Part shown: positions 24,087 to 32,567 of the stretch, one piece after another
Layout of the letters: every line of letters begins with the position of its first letter
Numbering within the stretch: position 1 is the first letter of the stretch
Assembly: GCF_005049045.1 (NCBI RefSeq)
Contig: NZ_SUPK01000002.1
Coordinates: 248,001 to 312,000, forward strand
Direction: 5' to 3'
Source of the DNA: Cohnella pontilimi
GTDB taxonomy: Bacteria > Bacillota > Bacilli > Paenibacillales > Paenibacillaceae
Length of the DNA stretch: 64,000 bases
Translations under genes and position numbers: made by a program
The notes under the pieces: generated by a model
Told to the model about the DNA's origin: nothing
The model's database searches: none
Seen by the model: only the letters and a program-made list of their open reading frames with translations

Positions 24087-24622
24087 CCTGTCATCCCCTT
24101 AAATTCATGCTTCAAAATGGAGTACAAATACGAGTCATGCCACTGTCCTTTATGCCACATATGCTCCCGGAGATGTCCCTCATATTTCATGCCGGCTTTT
24201 TGCATCACTTTCTCGGAACCGATATTGGCAGGACGGCAGGTGGCATACATGCGATGTAAACCCAGCTCGCCGAAGCCGAATTTCAGCAAAGCGGTTGCAG
24301 CCTCGAAAGCGTAGCCTTGTCCCCAGTAGTCTGCGTGAAAACAATAACCCAATTCCGCCTGCAACGGTTGTTCCACATGCAGCCCGCAGCCGCCGATCAA
24401 TCGGCCCGTTTGTTTCAATACTACAGCCCACTCGTAACCTGCTCGCGGAATTTGCAATTGCATGTTCAGACAGCGCTGAATGTGATCTTGGGTGTCTTGC
24501 TCACTGTTCGGTCCCCATATCATATACCGGACAACATTCGGATCCGACGCGTACGCATGTATCGCTTCGAAATCTTGGGCCTTCACTTCCCGAATCAACA
24601 GCCTTTCGGTTTCAAGCTGCAC
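24083..24622 (-). CDS. GNAT family N-acetyltransferase (RimJ/RimL-like)
   Basis: 179 residues with the RimJ/RimL/YdaF pattern: MQLETERLLIREVKAQDFEA at the N-terminus, ELGYCFHADYWGQGYAFEAA (acetyl-CoA loop region), and GLHRMYATCRPANIGSEKVM then KAGMKYEGHLREH. Such enzymes acetylate protein N-termini, amino acids or antibiotics; substrate not predictable. First gene of a three-gene unit with ung and the SPL-family gene. Confidence 0.88.
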   Translation of the reverse strand: MQLETERLLIREVKAQDFEAIHAYASDPNVVRYMIWGPNSEQDTQDHIQRCLNMQLQIPRAGYEWAVVLKQTGRLIGGCGLHVEQPLQAELGYCFHADYWGQGYAFEAATALLKFGFGELGLHRMYATCRPANIGSEKVMQKAGMKYEGHLREHMWHKGQWHDSYLYSILKHEFKGMTG

Positions 24623-24736
24623 GAGGTCCCCTCCTTACTGGCTTGTTATATGTAATTAGTTTAAACGATGATTAACCAATTGGAAAAACAAAATTCCCTG
24701 CCGGGCATGCGTGAGCTATTTTGTTCGCGTACCGTT

Positions 24737-24924
24737 CTGCAATTGTATTTCGCCAATTTACAGCGAAGAATTCGCCTTGAACCGATTTGTAGTTCTATTT
24801 TGCCAAATTGGAGAGCTGCTTTGAGGGGCGTGTGCCCGAAATGGCCCTGTAATTTCGCAAAATACAATTACAGCATCGTCGTAGACCTATATCTTATTTT
24901 TAGCTTGGCAAAATGAAACTACAG
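24737..24924. repeat. Four symmetric copies of a 27-bp intergenic motif
   Basis: Copies A (24737-24763, CTGCAATTGTATTTCGCCAA...) and B (24787-24813) are direct; copies C (24847-24873) and D (about 24898-24924) are inverted. C reverse-complemented matches A at 23 of 27 positions; B matches A at 19 of 27; D matches best in its first 20 bases. Starts are 50, 60 and about 50 bases apart, so the array is nearly symmetric about 24830. Together with the 12-bp tandem repeat it fills the gene-free 24623-25212 stretch. I see no credible gene there. Confidence 0.7.
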
Positions 24925-25030
24925 TCCACCTCCTCTCGCGTTTCCTCTGCGCACTTAGACGTTATCGAGCGGAACGGCAGGACTTATGACAAGAATAGGG
25001 GGAACTGTACTTTGGTGCTTAGCGGTAGGG

Positions 25031-25138
25031 GACGGGTTGGGGGACGGGTTGGGGGACGGGTTGGGGGACGGGTTGGGGGACGGGTTGGGGGACGGGTTGG
25101 GGGACGGGTTGGGGGACGGGTTGGGGGACGGGTTGGGG
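25031..25138. repeat. Nine perfect copies of a G-rich 12-bp tandem repeat
   Basis: Unit GACGGGTTGGGG repeated nine times without error (25031-25138), preceded by one degraded unit. Each unit carries G3 and G5 runs (across the junction), so the plus strand has strong G-quadruplex potential. Located just beyond the terminator of the nucleoside operon. Copy number is likely to vary among strains. Confidence 0.95.
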
Positions 25139-25150
25139 GACTTTACTTTC

Positions 25151-25196
25151 AAAAAAAGCCTGGAGAAGGCCGGTAACGTCCCGGCCTTCTCCAGGC
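25151..25196 (-). terminator. Strong terminator of the nucleoside scavenging operon
   Basis: 16-bp perfect stem (25158-25173 with 25181-25196), loop of 7, followed on the minus strand by seven T. Begins 17 bases after the last operon gene. Confidence 0.95.
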
Positions 25197-25212
25197 AATA
25201 GCCAATATGAGA

Positions 25213-26142
25213 TTACACGACTCGGCTCAGGAAATGGTCCAGAAACCGGACTGCGTCCACTTCGAGACCTACGTCCATGTTAGGCCCGGACGCGGGCTTG
25301 CTTCTCCGGTCGCCGACGGTGCGGCCAAGCGAATGAACGCCTTCTACATCCACCTGCACGTGCATCGGAACGGTCCGAATGAAGCTCGGATCGATCGCCA
25401 CGCCTACCGCCAGCGGATCGTGCAGCGCGCAGCCGCCGATGCCCGGATTGAACCTTTCGTACGCGTCGATGTAGAAATCCGTCATATCGGCTAAAAATCC
25501 GCCCAGCTGGCCGCCTTTCTCCCGCCAGCCTTGCAGCTCGCGGCGCGGCAGCAGCGTCTGCATCGTCACGTCCAACCCGACCAGCGTAATCGGAATGCCC
25601 GAGCGGAACACGAATTCCGCTGCTTCCGGATCGGCATAGATGTTCGCTTCGGCGGTCGGCGTGACGTTGCCGGGCACGGTTACCGCGCCGCCCATGATGA
25701 CAACCCGGTCGACGAGCTCGACAAGCTCGGGCGCGCTCATAATGGCAAGCGCCAGGTTTGTCAGCGTGCCGACCGTGACGATCGTCAGCTCCTTCGGCCG
25801 TTGCCTTGCCTGCTCCACGATGAAGCCGGCGGCATGTCCGTTCAGCGCGCTTCGGGCCGGTTCGCCGGACAGCGTATTCCCGATACCGTCATGGCCATGG
25901 ATATGGACCGTATTGCCTTTCAGCGGAAACCGGAACAGCGGCTTGCCCGCGCCCGGGATGACCGGCACCTCGCTATCCAGATGCTCAAGCACGATGAGCG
26001 TGTTTCTCGTCGCCTCTTCCACCGTGACGTTGCCGAAGCAAGTCGTAATGCCGAGCACCTCAAGCTCCGGCGAATGAATCGCGTAAGCGATGGCAAGTGA
26101 ATCGTCAATTCCCGTATCAACATCCAAGATGATGGGCTTCAA
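25213..26142 (-). CDS. Nucleoside hydrolase, last gene of nucleoside operon
   Basis: 309 residues, inosine/uridine-preferring nucleoside hydrolase family. The calcium-binding motif IILDVDTGIDDSLAIAYAI is at residues 4-22, HIHGHDGIGNTL near 80, VDRVVIMGGAVTVPGNVTPT and AEANIYADPEAAEFVF in the middle, and the C-terminal ALHDPLAVGVAIDP supplies the Ca-ligand Asp and catalytic-region His. Splits the N-glycosidic bond of nucleosides into base and ribose. The DxDTGxDD form places it with the second operon hydrolase rather than the third. Its start lies 26 bases inside the EamA gene. Base preference not predictable. Confidence 0.92.
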   Translation of the reverse strand: MKPIILDVDTGIDDSLAIAYAIHSPELEVLGITTCFGNVTVEEATRNTLIVLEHLDSEVPVIPGAGKPLFRFPLKGNTVHIHGHDGIGNTLSGEPARSALNGHAAGFIVEQARQRPKELTIVTVGTLTNLALAIMSAPELVELVDRVVIMGGAVTVPGNVTPTAEANIYADPEAAEFVFRSGIPITLVGLDVTMQTLLPRRELQGWREKGGQLGGFLADMTDFYIDAYERFNPGIGGCALHDPLAVGVAIDPSFIRTVPMHVQVDVEGVHSLGRTVGDRRSKPASGPNMDVGLEVDAVRFLDHFLSRVV

Positions 26143-27028
26143 CCTTATTCCTCCTTTTCATCAGTTCCGGCATCGCAACGCCGAGCAAAATCACGACAAC
26201 GCCCGTCCATTGCAGAGCGGATACATGCTCTTGCAGGACCAATGCCGGCATCATGACCGCCACCGGCAGTTCGGCCGCGCTCAGGATCGAGGCGAGGCCT
26301 CCCCCGGTATTGGGCGTCCCGACCGCAAAACAAATTTGCGGGATGACGATGCCGAACAATCCGAGCAGCAGCCCCCAATACCACAACCCGTCGGCCAAAG
26401 CCCCATTGACGAGAAAGGCCGGGGGGTAGACGACAGCGACCACTGCGGCGGATATGGCGGCATTGATCGCGCTTCGGGTTACGGGGGCGACCTGCACGGC
26501 GGCTTTGCTGCTCCACGTAATAAAGATTGTATAGAATAAGGCCGATAACAGCCCGAACACGACACCCAGCGGCTTCAATTGATGAAGGGTGCCGCCCGCG
26601 ATGCCTCCGGCAAGGACCGTTCCGGCAAGCACGAACGCCAAGGCGATCAGCTTCTCTTTCTCCGGCATCCGGCGCCGGAGCGCGGCTTCCGCCAGCACGC
26701 CCATCCAGGTGAACTGAAACAGCAGGACGATCGCGATCGACGCGGGCACATAGCGAAGCGAATTGTAGTATAGAATGCTTGTCGCGCCGACAGATATCCC
26801 GATGGGCAGCAAGGCCACCCATGTTTTGGCGGTTACCCCTTTGAACATCGGCACCGCGGATTTCCGTCCGATCAACGCGAGCAGAAGCAGCAGCAATACG
26901 AGTCCGAACGCCGCTTGGCTGCCGGCGACTTCATTCGGGGTAAAGCCCATGCGGTACGCCAGCTTCACGAAGGTCGACAACACTCCGTAGCTGACGGCTC
27001 CAAGCAAGATGACGATTACCGACCTCAT
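26117..27028 (-). CDS. EamA/DMT-family transporter within nucleoside operon
   Basis: 303 residues with about ten hydrophobic helices in two homologous EamA halves; the first begins VIVILLGAVSYGVLSTFVKL and the second includes GLLLGLFGIVIPQICFAVG then LQWTGVVVILLGVAMPEL. DMT transporters move metabolites, often by export. It is enclosed between two nucleoside hydrolase genes with overlaps of 4 and 26 bases, so it very likely handles a product of nucleoside cleavage, for example export of unused base or ribose; this is inference. No hydrophilic domain. Confidence 0.87.
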   Translation of the reverse strand: MRSVIVILLGAVSYGVLSTFVKLAYRMGFTPNEVAGSQAAFGLVLLLLLLALIGRKSAVPMFKGVTAKTWVALLPIGISVGATSILYYNSLRYVPASIAIVLLFQFTWMGVLAEAALRRRMPEKEKLIALAFVLAGTVLAGGIAGGTLHQLKPLGVVFGLLSALFYTIFITWSSKAAVQVAPVTRSAINAAISAAVVAVVYPPAFLVNGALADGLWYWGLLLGLFGIVIPQICFAVGTPNTGGGLASILSAAELPVAVMMPALVLQEHVSALQWTGVVVILLGVAMPELMKRRNKVEAHHLGC

Positions 27029-27993
27029 TGCGCCGACGGTGCTCCGGACGCGAGGACGTCGATGAACCGGCTGAGAAACCGTTCCGAATCGACCGATACG
27101 CAGACGGACGCGTTGACTGCGTAATCCGGCTTTCCGCGCAAGTCTCCGATCGTAGCTCCAGAGCTAAGCTCGCCCTTCGTCTCGATTTTGACCGCGAGCT
27201 CTTCCGTCCCGACAAGCGTCGGATCGCCGGCGACCGCGACCGCCAGTAGGTCGTGAAGCGGAGAGCCGTAAAATCCGTTCTGCTTCTCGTATGCGGAGAA
27301 ATAATAAGCCAATATTTGCTCAATGAATTCGGCCGTTCGTTCGCCCGCCGTACCAGCTTTTCGTTTCACGAGCGCCACGTGCTCCTCCTTCATGACCGTC
27401 TGCATCGTGACGTCGAGGCCGACCATCGTAATCGGCATGCCCGACTCGAATACGCGGTGAGCGGCTTCGGGATCGCCCCAGATGTTCGCTTCCGCGGTCG
27501 GCGTTACATTCCCCGGCGCCCGCAGCGCACCGCCCATCAAGACGAGACGGTTCACTTTCCCGGCAATGGACGGGTCGATGGCGAGTGCATGCGCCAGATT
27601 CGTCAGCCGGCCGACGAATACAAGCGTCAAGTCCCGGCCAAGCTCGTTGATTTTGCGCACAAGGTATTCGGCGGCACGCCCTTCGGCCGCCTGCCGGGAC
27701 GGAGGCGGCAGCCGGAAGCCGCCTAGTCCATTGTCGCCGTGAATATGAACGACCGGCCCCTCCCATTTGCGCACCAGCGGACGATCCGCGCCTTTGACAA
27801 CCGGAACGCTTGCCGGTGCGCCCGCGAGCTCCAGCACCTGCAGCGTATTGACGGTTGCTTGTTCCACGCTCACGTTGCCGAACACGGTCGTTACGCCTTC
27901 CAGCTGGATGTCATCGGATTTCACCGCGTACAGCAAAGCGAGCGCGTCGTCGATGCCCGTATCGACGTCGAGAATGATTCGGGTTGCGGACAT
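27025..27993 (-). CDS. Nucleoside hydrolase, second in operon
   Basis: 322 residues. IILDVDTGIDDALALLYAV (Ca site), HIHGDNGLGGFRLP, LVLMGGALRAPGNVTPTAEA and SPLHDLLAVAVAGDPTLVG give all regions of the inosine/uridine hydrolase family. Closest in motif form to the 25213-26142 paralogue, but the C-terminal block reads HDLLAV rather than HDPLAV. Stop overlaps the EamA start by four bases. Likely hydrolyses purine or pyrimidine ribonucleosides; the retention of three paralogues suggests split specificity. Confidence 0.92.
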   Translation of the reverse strand: MSATRIILDVDTGIDDALALLYAVKSDDIQLEGVTTVFGNVSVEQATVNTLQVLELAGAPASVPVVKGADRPLVRKWEGPVVHIHGDNGLGGFRLPPPSRQAAEGRAAEYLVRKINELGRDLTLVFVGRLTNLAHALAIDPSIAGKVNRLVLMGGALRAPGNVTPTAEANIWGDPEAAHRVFESGMPITMVGLDVTMQTVMKEEHVALVKRKAGTAGERTAEFIEQILAYYFSAYEKQNGFYGSPLHDLLAVAVAGDPTLVGTEELAVKIETKGELSSGATIGDLRGKPDYAVNASVCVSVDSERFLSRFIDVLASGAPSAQ

Positions 27994-28005
27994 GTTGTCA
28001 CCTTC

Positions 28006-28947
28006 TCAGTTGTAGTTTTGGATCGTGTCGACGAGCATGGACCAGAACTTGTCCCGGTCGAGCTTGAGCGCAACGTTAACGTTCGGCTCCCGGCCGGTTA
28101 CGCCGAGCAAATCGATGACGGTCATTCCGTAGCTGAATTCGCCTTTCGTCTCCACGTCGACGCGCAGCTTCTTGCACTCGAACGCGGTCGGATCGATGCA
28201 ATAGGCCACGCAGCAAGCGTCGTGAATCGGCGCGCCTTCGAAGCCGAATACTTCCCGGTACGTTCCGCTGAAGAAGTCGAGCAGCTCCGCGATAAAACGG
28301 GCCTGGCGGTTGCCGACCGCCATGATGCGCTCCTTCACCTCGTCAGTCGCGACCGCCTGATGCGTCAGGTCGAGACCCATCAGCGTGATCGGCACGCCGC
28401 TCTCCATCACGACCTTGGCGGCTTCGGCGTCCACGTAAATGTTGAACTCTGCCGCCGGCGTCTTGTTGCCGAACGTGCCGCCGCCCATGATGACGATTTC
28501 CTGGATTTTGCCGAGTATCGCCGGTTCCTTGCGCATCGCCATGGCGATGTTCGTCAGCGGGCCGACCGGAACGAGCGTAATATCGCCTTCCGACGCCATC
28601 AGCGTACGAATCAGATAATCGACGGCATGCTCAGAGGTCGCGCTCTTCGTTGGCTCAGGCAGAAGCGGACCGTCCATGCCGGACTCGCCGTGAATGTCGG
28701 GAGCGGTCTCCCGGACGCGTACGAGCGGCTGGCCGGCGCCTTTGGAAACGGGAACGTGAGGGATGCCGGCAATCTCGCATACTTTGAGTGCATTGACCGT
28801 CGTCTTCTCCACTTCGGCGTTGCCTGCAACGGTGGTGATGCCGACCAGTTCGATCCGCGGGTTAGCGGCGGCGAGCAGAATGGCGATCGCGTCGTCGTGA
28901 CCCGGGTCGCAGTCGATGATGATTTTCCGTTTGTTGTTCGTGTTCAT
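28006..28947 (-). CDS. Nucleoside hydrolase, first in operon (RihA/RihB-like)
   Basis: 313 residues from ATG 28947 (perfect AAAGGGAGG upstream; the longer frame lacks a site). The classical DCDPGHDDAIAILLAA motif, DIHGESGMDGPLLPEP, EIVIMGGGTFGNKTPAAEFN and IHDACCVAYCIDPTAF resemble the RihA/RihB pyrimidine-preferring and related enzymes more than the two paralogues downstream. An oligomeric cytoplasmic Ca-dependent hydrolase. Starts 16 bases after the permease stop. Confidence 0.93.
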   Translation of the reverse strand: MNTNNKRKIIIDCDPGHDDAIAILLAAANPRIELVGITTVAGNAEVEKTTVNALKVCEIAGIPHVPVSKGAGQPLVRVRETAPDIHGESGMDGPLLPEPTKSATSEHAVDYLIRTLMASEGDITLVPVGPLTNIAMAMRKEPAILGKIQEIVIMGGGTFGNKTPAAEFNIYVDAEAAKVVMESGVPITLMGLDLTHQAVATDEVKERIMAVGNRQARFIAELLDFFSGTYREVFGFEGAPIHDACCVAYCIDPTAFECKKLRVDVETKGEFSYGMTVIDLLGVTGREPNVNVALKLDRDKFWSMLVDTIQNYN

Positions 28948-28963
28948 AGTTCGGTTCCTCCCT

Positions 28964-29899
28964 TTAGGACGCTTGCGTAAGCAGCTTTCTTTTTTTGCGG
29001 ACGGCGAAAATGACGAGCGCGACAATCGTGACGACATACGGGATCATCTGGATGAACTGGCTCGGCACCTGGCTGCCCGGCGTCGTCTGCACGATCGTCG
29101 TCACGGCGCTGGCGAGTCCGAAGATGAGCGAACCGAAGAAAATGCCGACCGGGTTCCGATTGCCGAGCAGCACGACGGCAAGGGCCAGGAAGCCGGTGCC
29201 CGCCGTCATGTCCTTCACGAACATGCTGGTCATGCCCATCGACATGTACGCGCCGGCCAAGCCGGAGAACACCCCGCTCCACGCGAGCGCCGAATACTGG
29301 ACCCGTCCTACCGGAATCCCGAGCGATTTCGCCGCGGCTGGTGCTTCCCCTACGGAGCGCAAGTGTACTCCGTATGGCGTACGGTAAAGCAGCACGAAGC
29401 AGAAGACGACGGCAATCAGCGAAATCCAGACCATCAGATTGTGCCCGCTAAGCAGCTTGCCGAGTACCGGGATGTCCTGAATGCCCGGAATGACGACGTT
29501 CGGGATCGGGTTCAAGTTTTCAGGCGAGTAGTTGCCGGTCAAGCCGTAAATCTTGCTCATCAGGAACACCGTAAAGCCGGATCCGAAAATGTTGACAGCG
29601 AAGCCTGCGATAATGATATCGACCTTCAGCTTGATCGAGAAAAAACCCATCACGTAGCACATCGCGACGGAAGCCGCAACGCCGGCGATCGTGCCGATCA
29701 CCCAGCTGTCCGTCGCCGCTCCGACCGCGATCGAGGTGAACGCCGAGAGGAGCATCAGGCCCTCCAGCCCGATATTGATGACGCCGGCGATATCGGAAAT
29801 CAACCCGCCCAGGGCGGACAGCAGAATCGGCGTCATGAGGCGCAGCAGCACGACGATTAACGTCAAGTCCGCGATTTGGGTCCACAGTGCTTGCCACAT
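28964..29899 (-). CDS. Nucleoside ABC importer permease (NupQ/YufQ-like)
   Basis: 311 residues, eight or more membrane spans, with the branched-chain-type permease signature and SDIAGVINIGLEGLMLLSAF near the N-terminus, which is characteristic of BMP-linked nucleoside permeases (NupQ). C-terminal IPYVVTIVALVIFAVRKKRK. Forms the channel with the product of the adjacent upstream gene. The stop of the latter and this start are contiguous. Confidence 0.9.
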   Translation of the reverse strand: MWQALWTQIADLTLIVVLLRLMTPILLSALGGLISDIAGVINIGLEGLMLLSAFTSIAVGAATDSWVIGTIAGVAASVAMCYVMGFFSIKLKVDIIIAGFAVNIFGSGFTVFLMSKIYGLTGNYSPENLNPIPNVVIPGIQDIPVLGKLLSGHNLMVWISLIAVVFCFVLLYRTPYGVHLRSVGEAPAAAKSLGIPVGRVQYSALAWSGVFSGLAGAYMSMGMTSMFVKDMTAGTGFLALAVVLLGNRNPVGIFFGSLIFGLASAVTTIVQTTPGSQVPSQFIQMIPYVVTIVALVIFAVRKKRKLLTQAS

Positions 29900-30958
29900 T
29901 TATTTCACCGCCTTTTGCCGGGTGGCGTATTTTTGCTTCAAAAAGGCGAATATCGCTTGCGACGAGACGAGCAGGACGAGCATGACCTGAATGATGACGG
30001 CCACTTCGCGCGGCATGTCGCTTCCGACCTGCATCGTCTGCGCGCCGACCTGGATATAAGCGTAGAACAGCGCCGCGATCAGAACGCCGACAGGATGGTT
30101 GCGGGCGAGCAGCGCGATGATGATCCCATCAAAGCCGAGTCCGGCCGAGAAGTTGTCCTTGTACGTGCCGTGGACGCCCAATATTTCCACGATGCCGGCC
30201 AGCCCGGCCAGCGCGCCGCCGATCATGATGCTCGAGATGATGACCCGGTTTGTGTGGATCCCGCCGTAATCCGCGAACCGGCTGTTCTTGCCGACGAGCC
30301 GCAGCTCGTAGCCGACCTTCGTCTTATACAGCAGCAAGTAGACAACGACGACGGCGAGCAGCGCCAGCACGAACCCGGTGTGCGCCGGAAAGCCGGGAAT
30401 CGGCTTCTTGAGCAGCAGATCGGGGCTGATATACGGCATCCGCGCATAACCGCCGCTTGCCGGATCTTTGAACACGTTGTTCACGAAATAGGATGTCGCC
30501 AGAATCGCAACGAAGTTGAGCATCAGCGTCGTCACGACTTCGTTGGCGTTCCAGTACGCCTTGAGCCATCCGGCAATGCCTGCGAAAAGCGCGCCTCCGG
30601 CCATCGCACAGACGAGAATGAGCGGAAAATGAATCCATGCCGGAAGCCCGTGAATATTTACGGCGACGAGTGCACCCAGGAACCCCCCGGCGTACAGTTG
30701 TCCTTCCGCGCCCATGCTGAACACGCCGGACTGGAAAACGACGGCGAGCGACAAGCCGGTAAAGATGAGCGGAACCGCCTTATTCAGGATGGTGCCGATA
30801 TTGAACAGATTCGATACCGGGTCGACGATCAAGGAGGACAAGGCGGTGAATGGTTCCGCGCTTGTCGCCAGGATGACGGCGAAGCCGCACAATAGGGCGA
30901 TGACGATCGCGAACGCGATGCCGGCCAATTCCAAATAGATCGCTTTTTCCGTTTTCAT
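29900..30958 (-). CDS. Nucleoside ABC importer permease (NupP/YufP-like)
   Basis: 352 residues, polytopic, with FQSGVFSMGAEGQLYAGGFL (the NupP-type loop) and VGKNSRFADYGGIHTNRVII. Pairs with NupQ-like permease. Start overlaps the stop of the ATPase gene by four bases. The protein is typical of the importer that takes up nucleosides through a BMP lipoprotein receptor. Confidence 0.9.
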   Translation of the reverse strand: MKTEKAIYLELAGIAFAIVIALLCGFAVILATSAEPFTALSSLIVDPVSNLFNIGTILNKAVPLIFTGLSLAVVFQSGVFSMGAEGQLYAGGFLGALVAVNIHGLPAWIHFPLILVCAMAGGALFAGIAGWLKAYWNANEVVTTLMLNFVAILATSYFVNNVFKDPASGGYARMPYISPDLLLKKPIPGFPAHTGFVLALLAVVVVYLLLYKTKVGYELRLVGKNSRFADYGGIHTNRVIISSIMIGGALAGLAGIVEILGVHGTYKDNFSAGLGFDGIIIALLARNHPVGVLIAALFYAYIQVGAQTMQVGSDMPREVAVIIQVMLVLLVSSQAIFAFLKQKYATRQKAVK

Positions 30959-32508
30959 TGCGCCGCCCCCTCCTTTTCCCGATGTTTTTTGCCCAATCCG
31001 AGCATATAATACCCGATGTTTTCCTCGGTCAGTTCGGGCGTATTGTCCAGCACGGCGACAATCTCGCCTTCATAAATAACGGCGATCCGGTCGCTCAGCG
31101 CCATCACTTCAGACAGCTCGGCCGACACGAGCAGCACGGCCGCGCCGCCGTCCCGCCTCTTGATGATTTCACGGTGAATGAACTCGATCGCGCCGATATC
31201 GACGCCCCGCGTCGGCTGCGATGCGATCAGCAGCTTCGGATTTTTCGAGAGCTCGCGGGCGATGACGACCTTCTGCAAATTCCCGCCCGACAGTGAGCCG
31301 GCCAGCACCTCTTCGTTCTGCGCCCGCACGTCGAAAATCTCCATCATCACTTTGGCGAATTGCTTAATTTTCTTTTTATTAAGAAATGGTCCCCGCTTGA
31401 ATTCCGGATTCCGATAATGGTCGAGAATCAAATTTTCCGCAATCGTGGACGTCAAGCTGGCCCCGGTCGTCTGCCGGTCTTCCGGCACATGGCCGATCTT
31501 CATCGCCCGGATATTGGCTACGCTCTTGCCGACCAATTCCTTGTCAAGGTAGCGGATCGAACCGGATGTTGCCCTGCGCAATCCCGTGATCGCCTCGACC
31601 AACTCCGTCTGACCGTTACCTTCCACACCCGCGATTCCAACGACTTCTCCGGCCCGAATGTCGAGAGATATTCCGCGAAGCGCAGGGGCGCCTTTGTCGT
31701 CGACGGAATGGAGATCCCGGATCGACAACACGGGTTCCTTCGGCTCGGCGGGCTGCTTCTCCACCCGGAACAGCACTTCGCGGCCGACCATCAGCCTCGA
31801 GATTTGTTCCGGATTCGTCTCCTTCGTGTTCAAGGTGGCGATCGTCTTCCCCGCCTTAATGACGGTTACCCGATTCGAGATTTCCATCACTTCGCGTAAT
31901 TTATGCGTAATGAAAATGATTGTATAGCCCTGCCCGACCAGCGCCTTGATGGAAGCGAACAGCTCGTCCGTCTCCTGCGGCGTCAGCACGGCCGTTGGCT
32001 CGTCCAGAATGATGAGCCGGGCGCCGCGGTACAGCACTTTCAAAATTTCGACGCGCTGTTTCTGCCCGACCGGGATCGTCTCCACCCGCGCATCCGGATC
32101 GACCTTCAATCCGTACGTTTCGATGAGCTTGACGATTCCCCGCCGTTCTGTGGCGCGGTCCCGGAACATGGACAGCGGGCCTTTCTTTGGTTCTTCGCCT
32201 AGAACGATGTTCTCCGAGACGGAGAGCGACGGCGCCAGCATGAAGTGCTGGTGCACCATCCCCATCCCTTGTTCGATCGCGTCCTTCGGCCCCTTGAACG
32301 AGACCGGCTTGCCTTTATATTCGATCGTTCCGCTTGTCGGCGCTTCCAGGCCAAATAATATTTTCATCAACGTCGACTTGCCGGCCCCGTTCTCACCGAC
32401 CAGCGCATGAATTTCTCCCTCGTATACGGTGAGATCAACCCCTCGGTTGGCGGCAGTCCCATTCGGATACACCTTATGAATGTCCTTCATTTCCAGCAAA
32501 ATGGTCAT
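30955..32508 (-). CDS. RbsA/NupO-type double ABC ATPase of nucleoside importer
   Basis: 517 residues, two fused ABC domains. The first has Walker A GENGAGKSTLMKIL, Q-loop, degenerate signature VGQKQRVEILK and Walker B LIILDEPTAVLTPQE; the second has a degenerate Walker A GVEGNGQTELVEAI, intact signature LSGGNLQKVVIARELS and a Walker B LLIASQPTRGVDIG lacking the usual acidic catalytic pair. This asymmetry is normal for the sugar/nucleoside RbsA type. Powers the two permeases downstream. Preceded by an intercistronic hairpin. Confidence 0.94.
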   Translation of the reverse strand: MTILLEMKDIHKVYPNGTAANRGVDLTVYEGEIHALVGENGAGKSTLMKILFGLEAPTSGTIEYKGKPVSFKGPKDAIEQGMGMVHQHFMLAPSLSVSENIVLGEEPKKGPLSMFRDRATERRGIVKLIETYGLKVDPDARVETIPVGQKQRVEILKVLYRGARLIILDEPTAVLTPQETDELFASIKALVGQGYTIIFITHKLREVMEISNRVTVIKAGKTIATLNTKETNPEQISRLMVGREVLFRVEKQPAEPKEPVLSIRDLHSVDDKGAPALRGISLDIRAGEVVGIAGVEGNGQTELVEAITGLRRATSGSIRYLDKELVGKSVANIRAMKIGHVPEDRQTTGASLTSTIAENLILDHYRNPEFKRGPFLNKKKIKQFAKVMMEIFDVRAQNEEVLAGSLSGGNLQKVVIARELSKNPKLLIASQPTRGVDIGAIEFIHREIIKRRDGGAAVLLVSAELSEVMALSDRIAVIYEGEIVAVLDNTPELTEENIGYYMLGLGKKHREKEGAAQ

Positions 32509-32536
32509 CTTGCCACCCCGATTCTGGAGATTGAGA

Positions 32537-32558
32537 GGGGTGAAAATCGATTCACCCC
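32537..32558 (-). other. Intercistronic hairpin after the BMP lipoprotein gene
   Basis: GGGGTGAA (32537-32544) pairs with TTCACCCC (32551-32558). Lies between receptor and ATPase genes with no T-run; likely stabilises the receptor part of the message. Confidence 0.6.
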
Positions 32559-32567
32559 CATTCTTCG

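Noticed and set aside
24661..24916. Two short overlapping frames across the 27-bp repeat array
   Set aside because: They consist of translated repeat copies, lie on opposite strands over the same DNA and have no ribosome site.
24737..25138. Possible CRISPR array
   Set aside because: The 12-bp repeats are contiguous with no spacers, the 27-bp copies are diverged and inverted, and no cas genes are in the window.
24913..25176. Open frames in three registers over the 12-bp repeat (Gly-Arg-Val-Gly or Gly-Asp-Gly-Leu repeats, Pro-Asn-Pro-Ser on the other strand)
   Set aside because: A 12-bp repeat without stop codons is open in every frame by necessity; there are no ribosome sites or recognisable flanking protein sequence.
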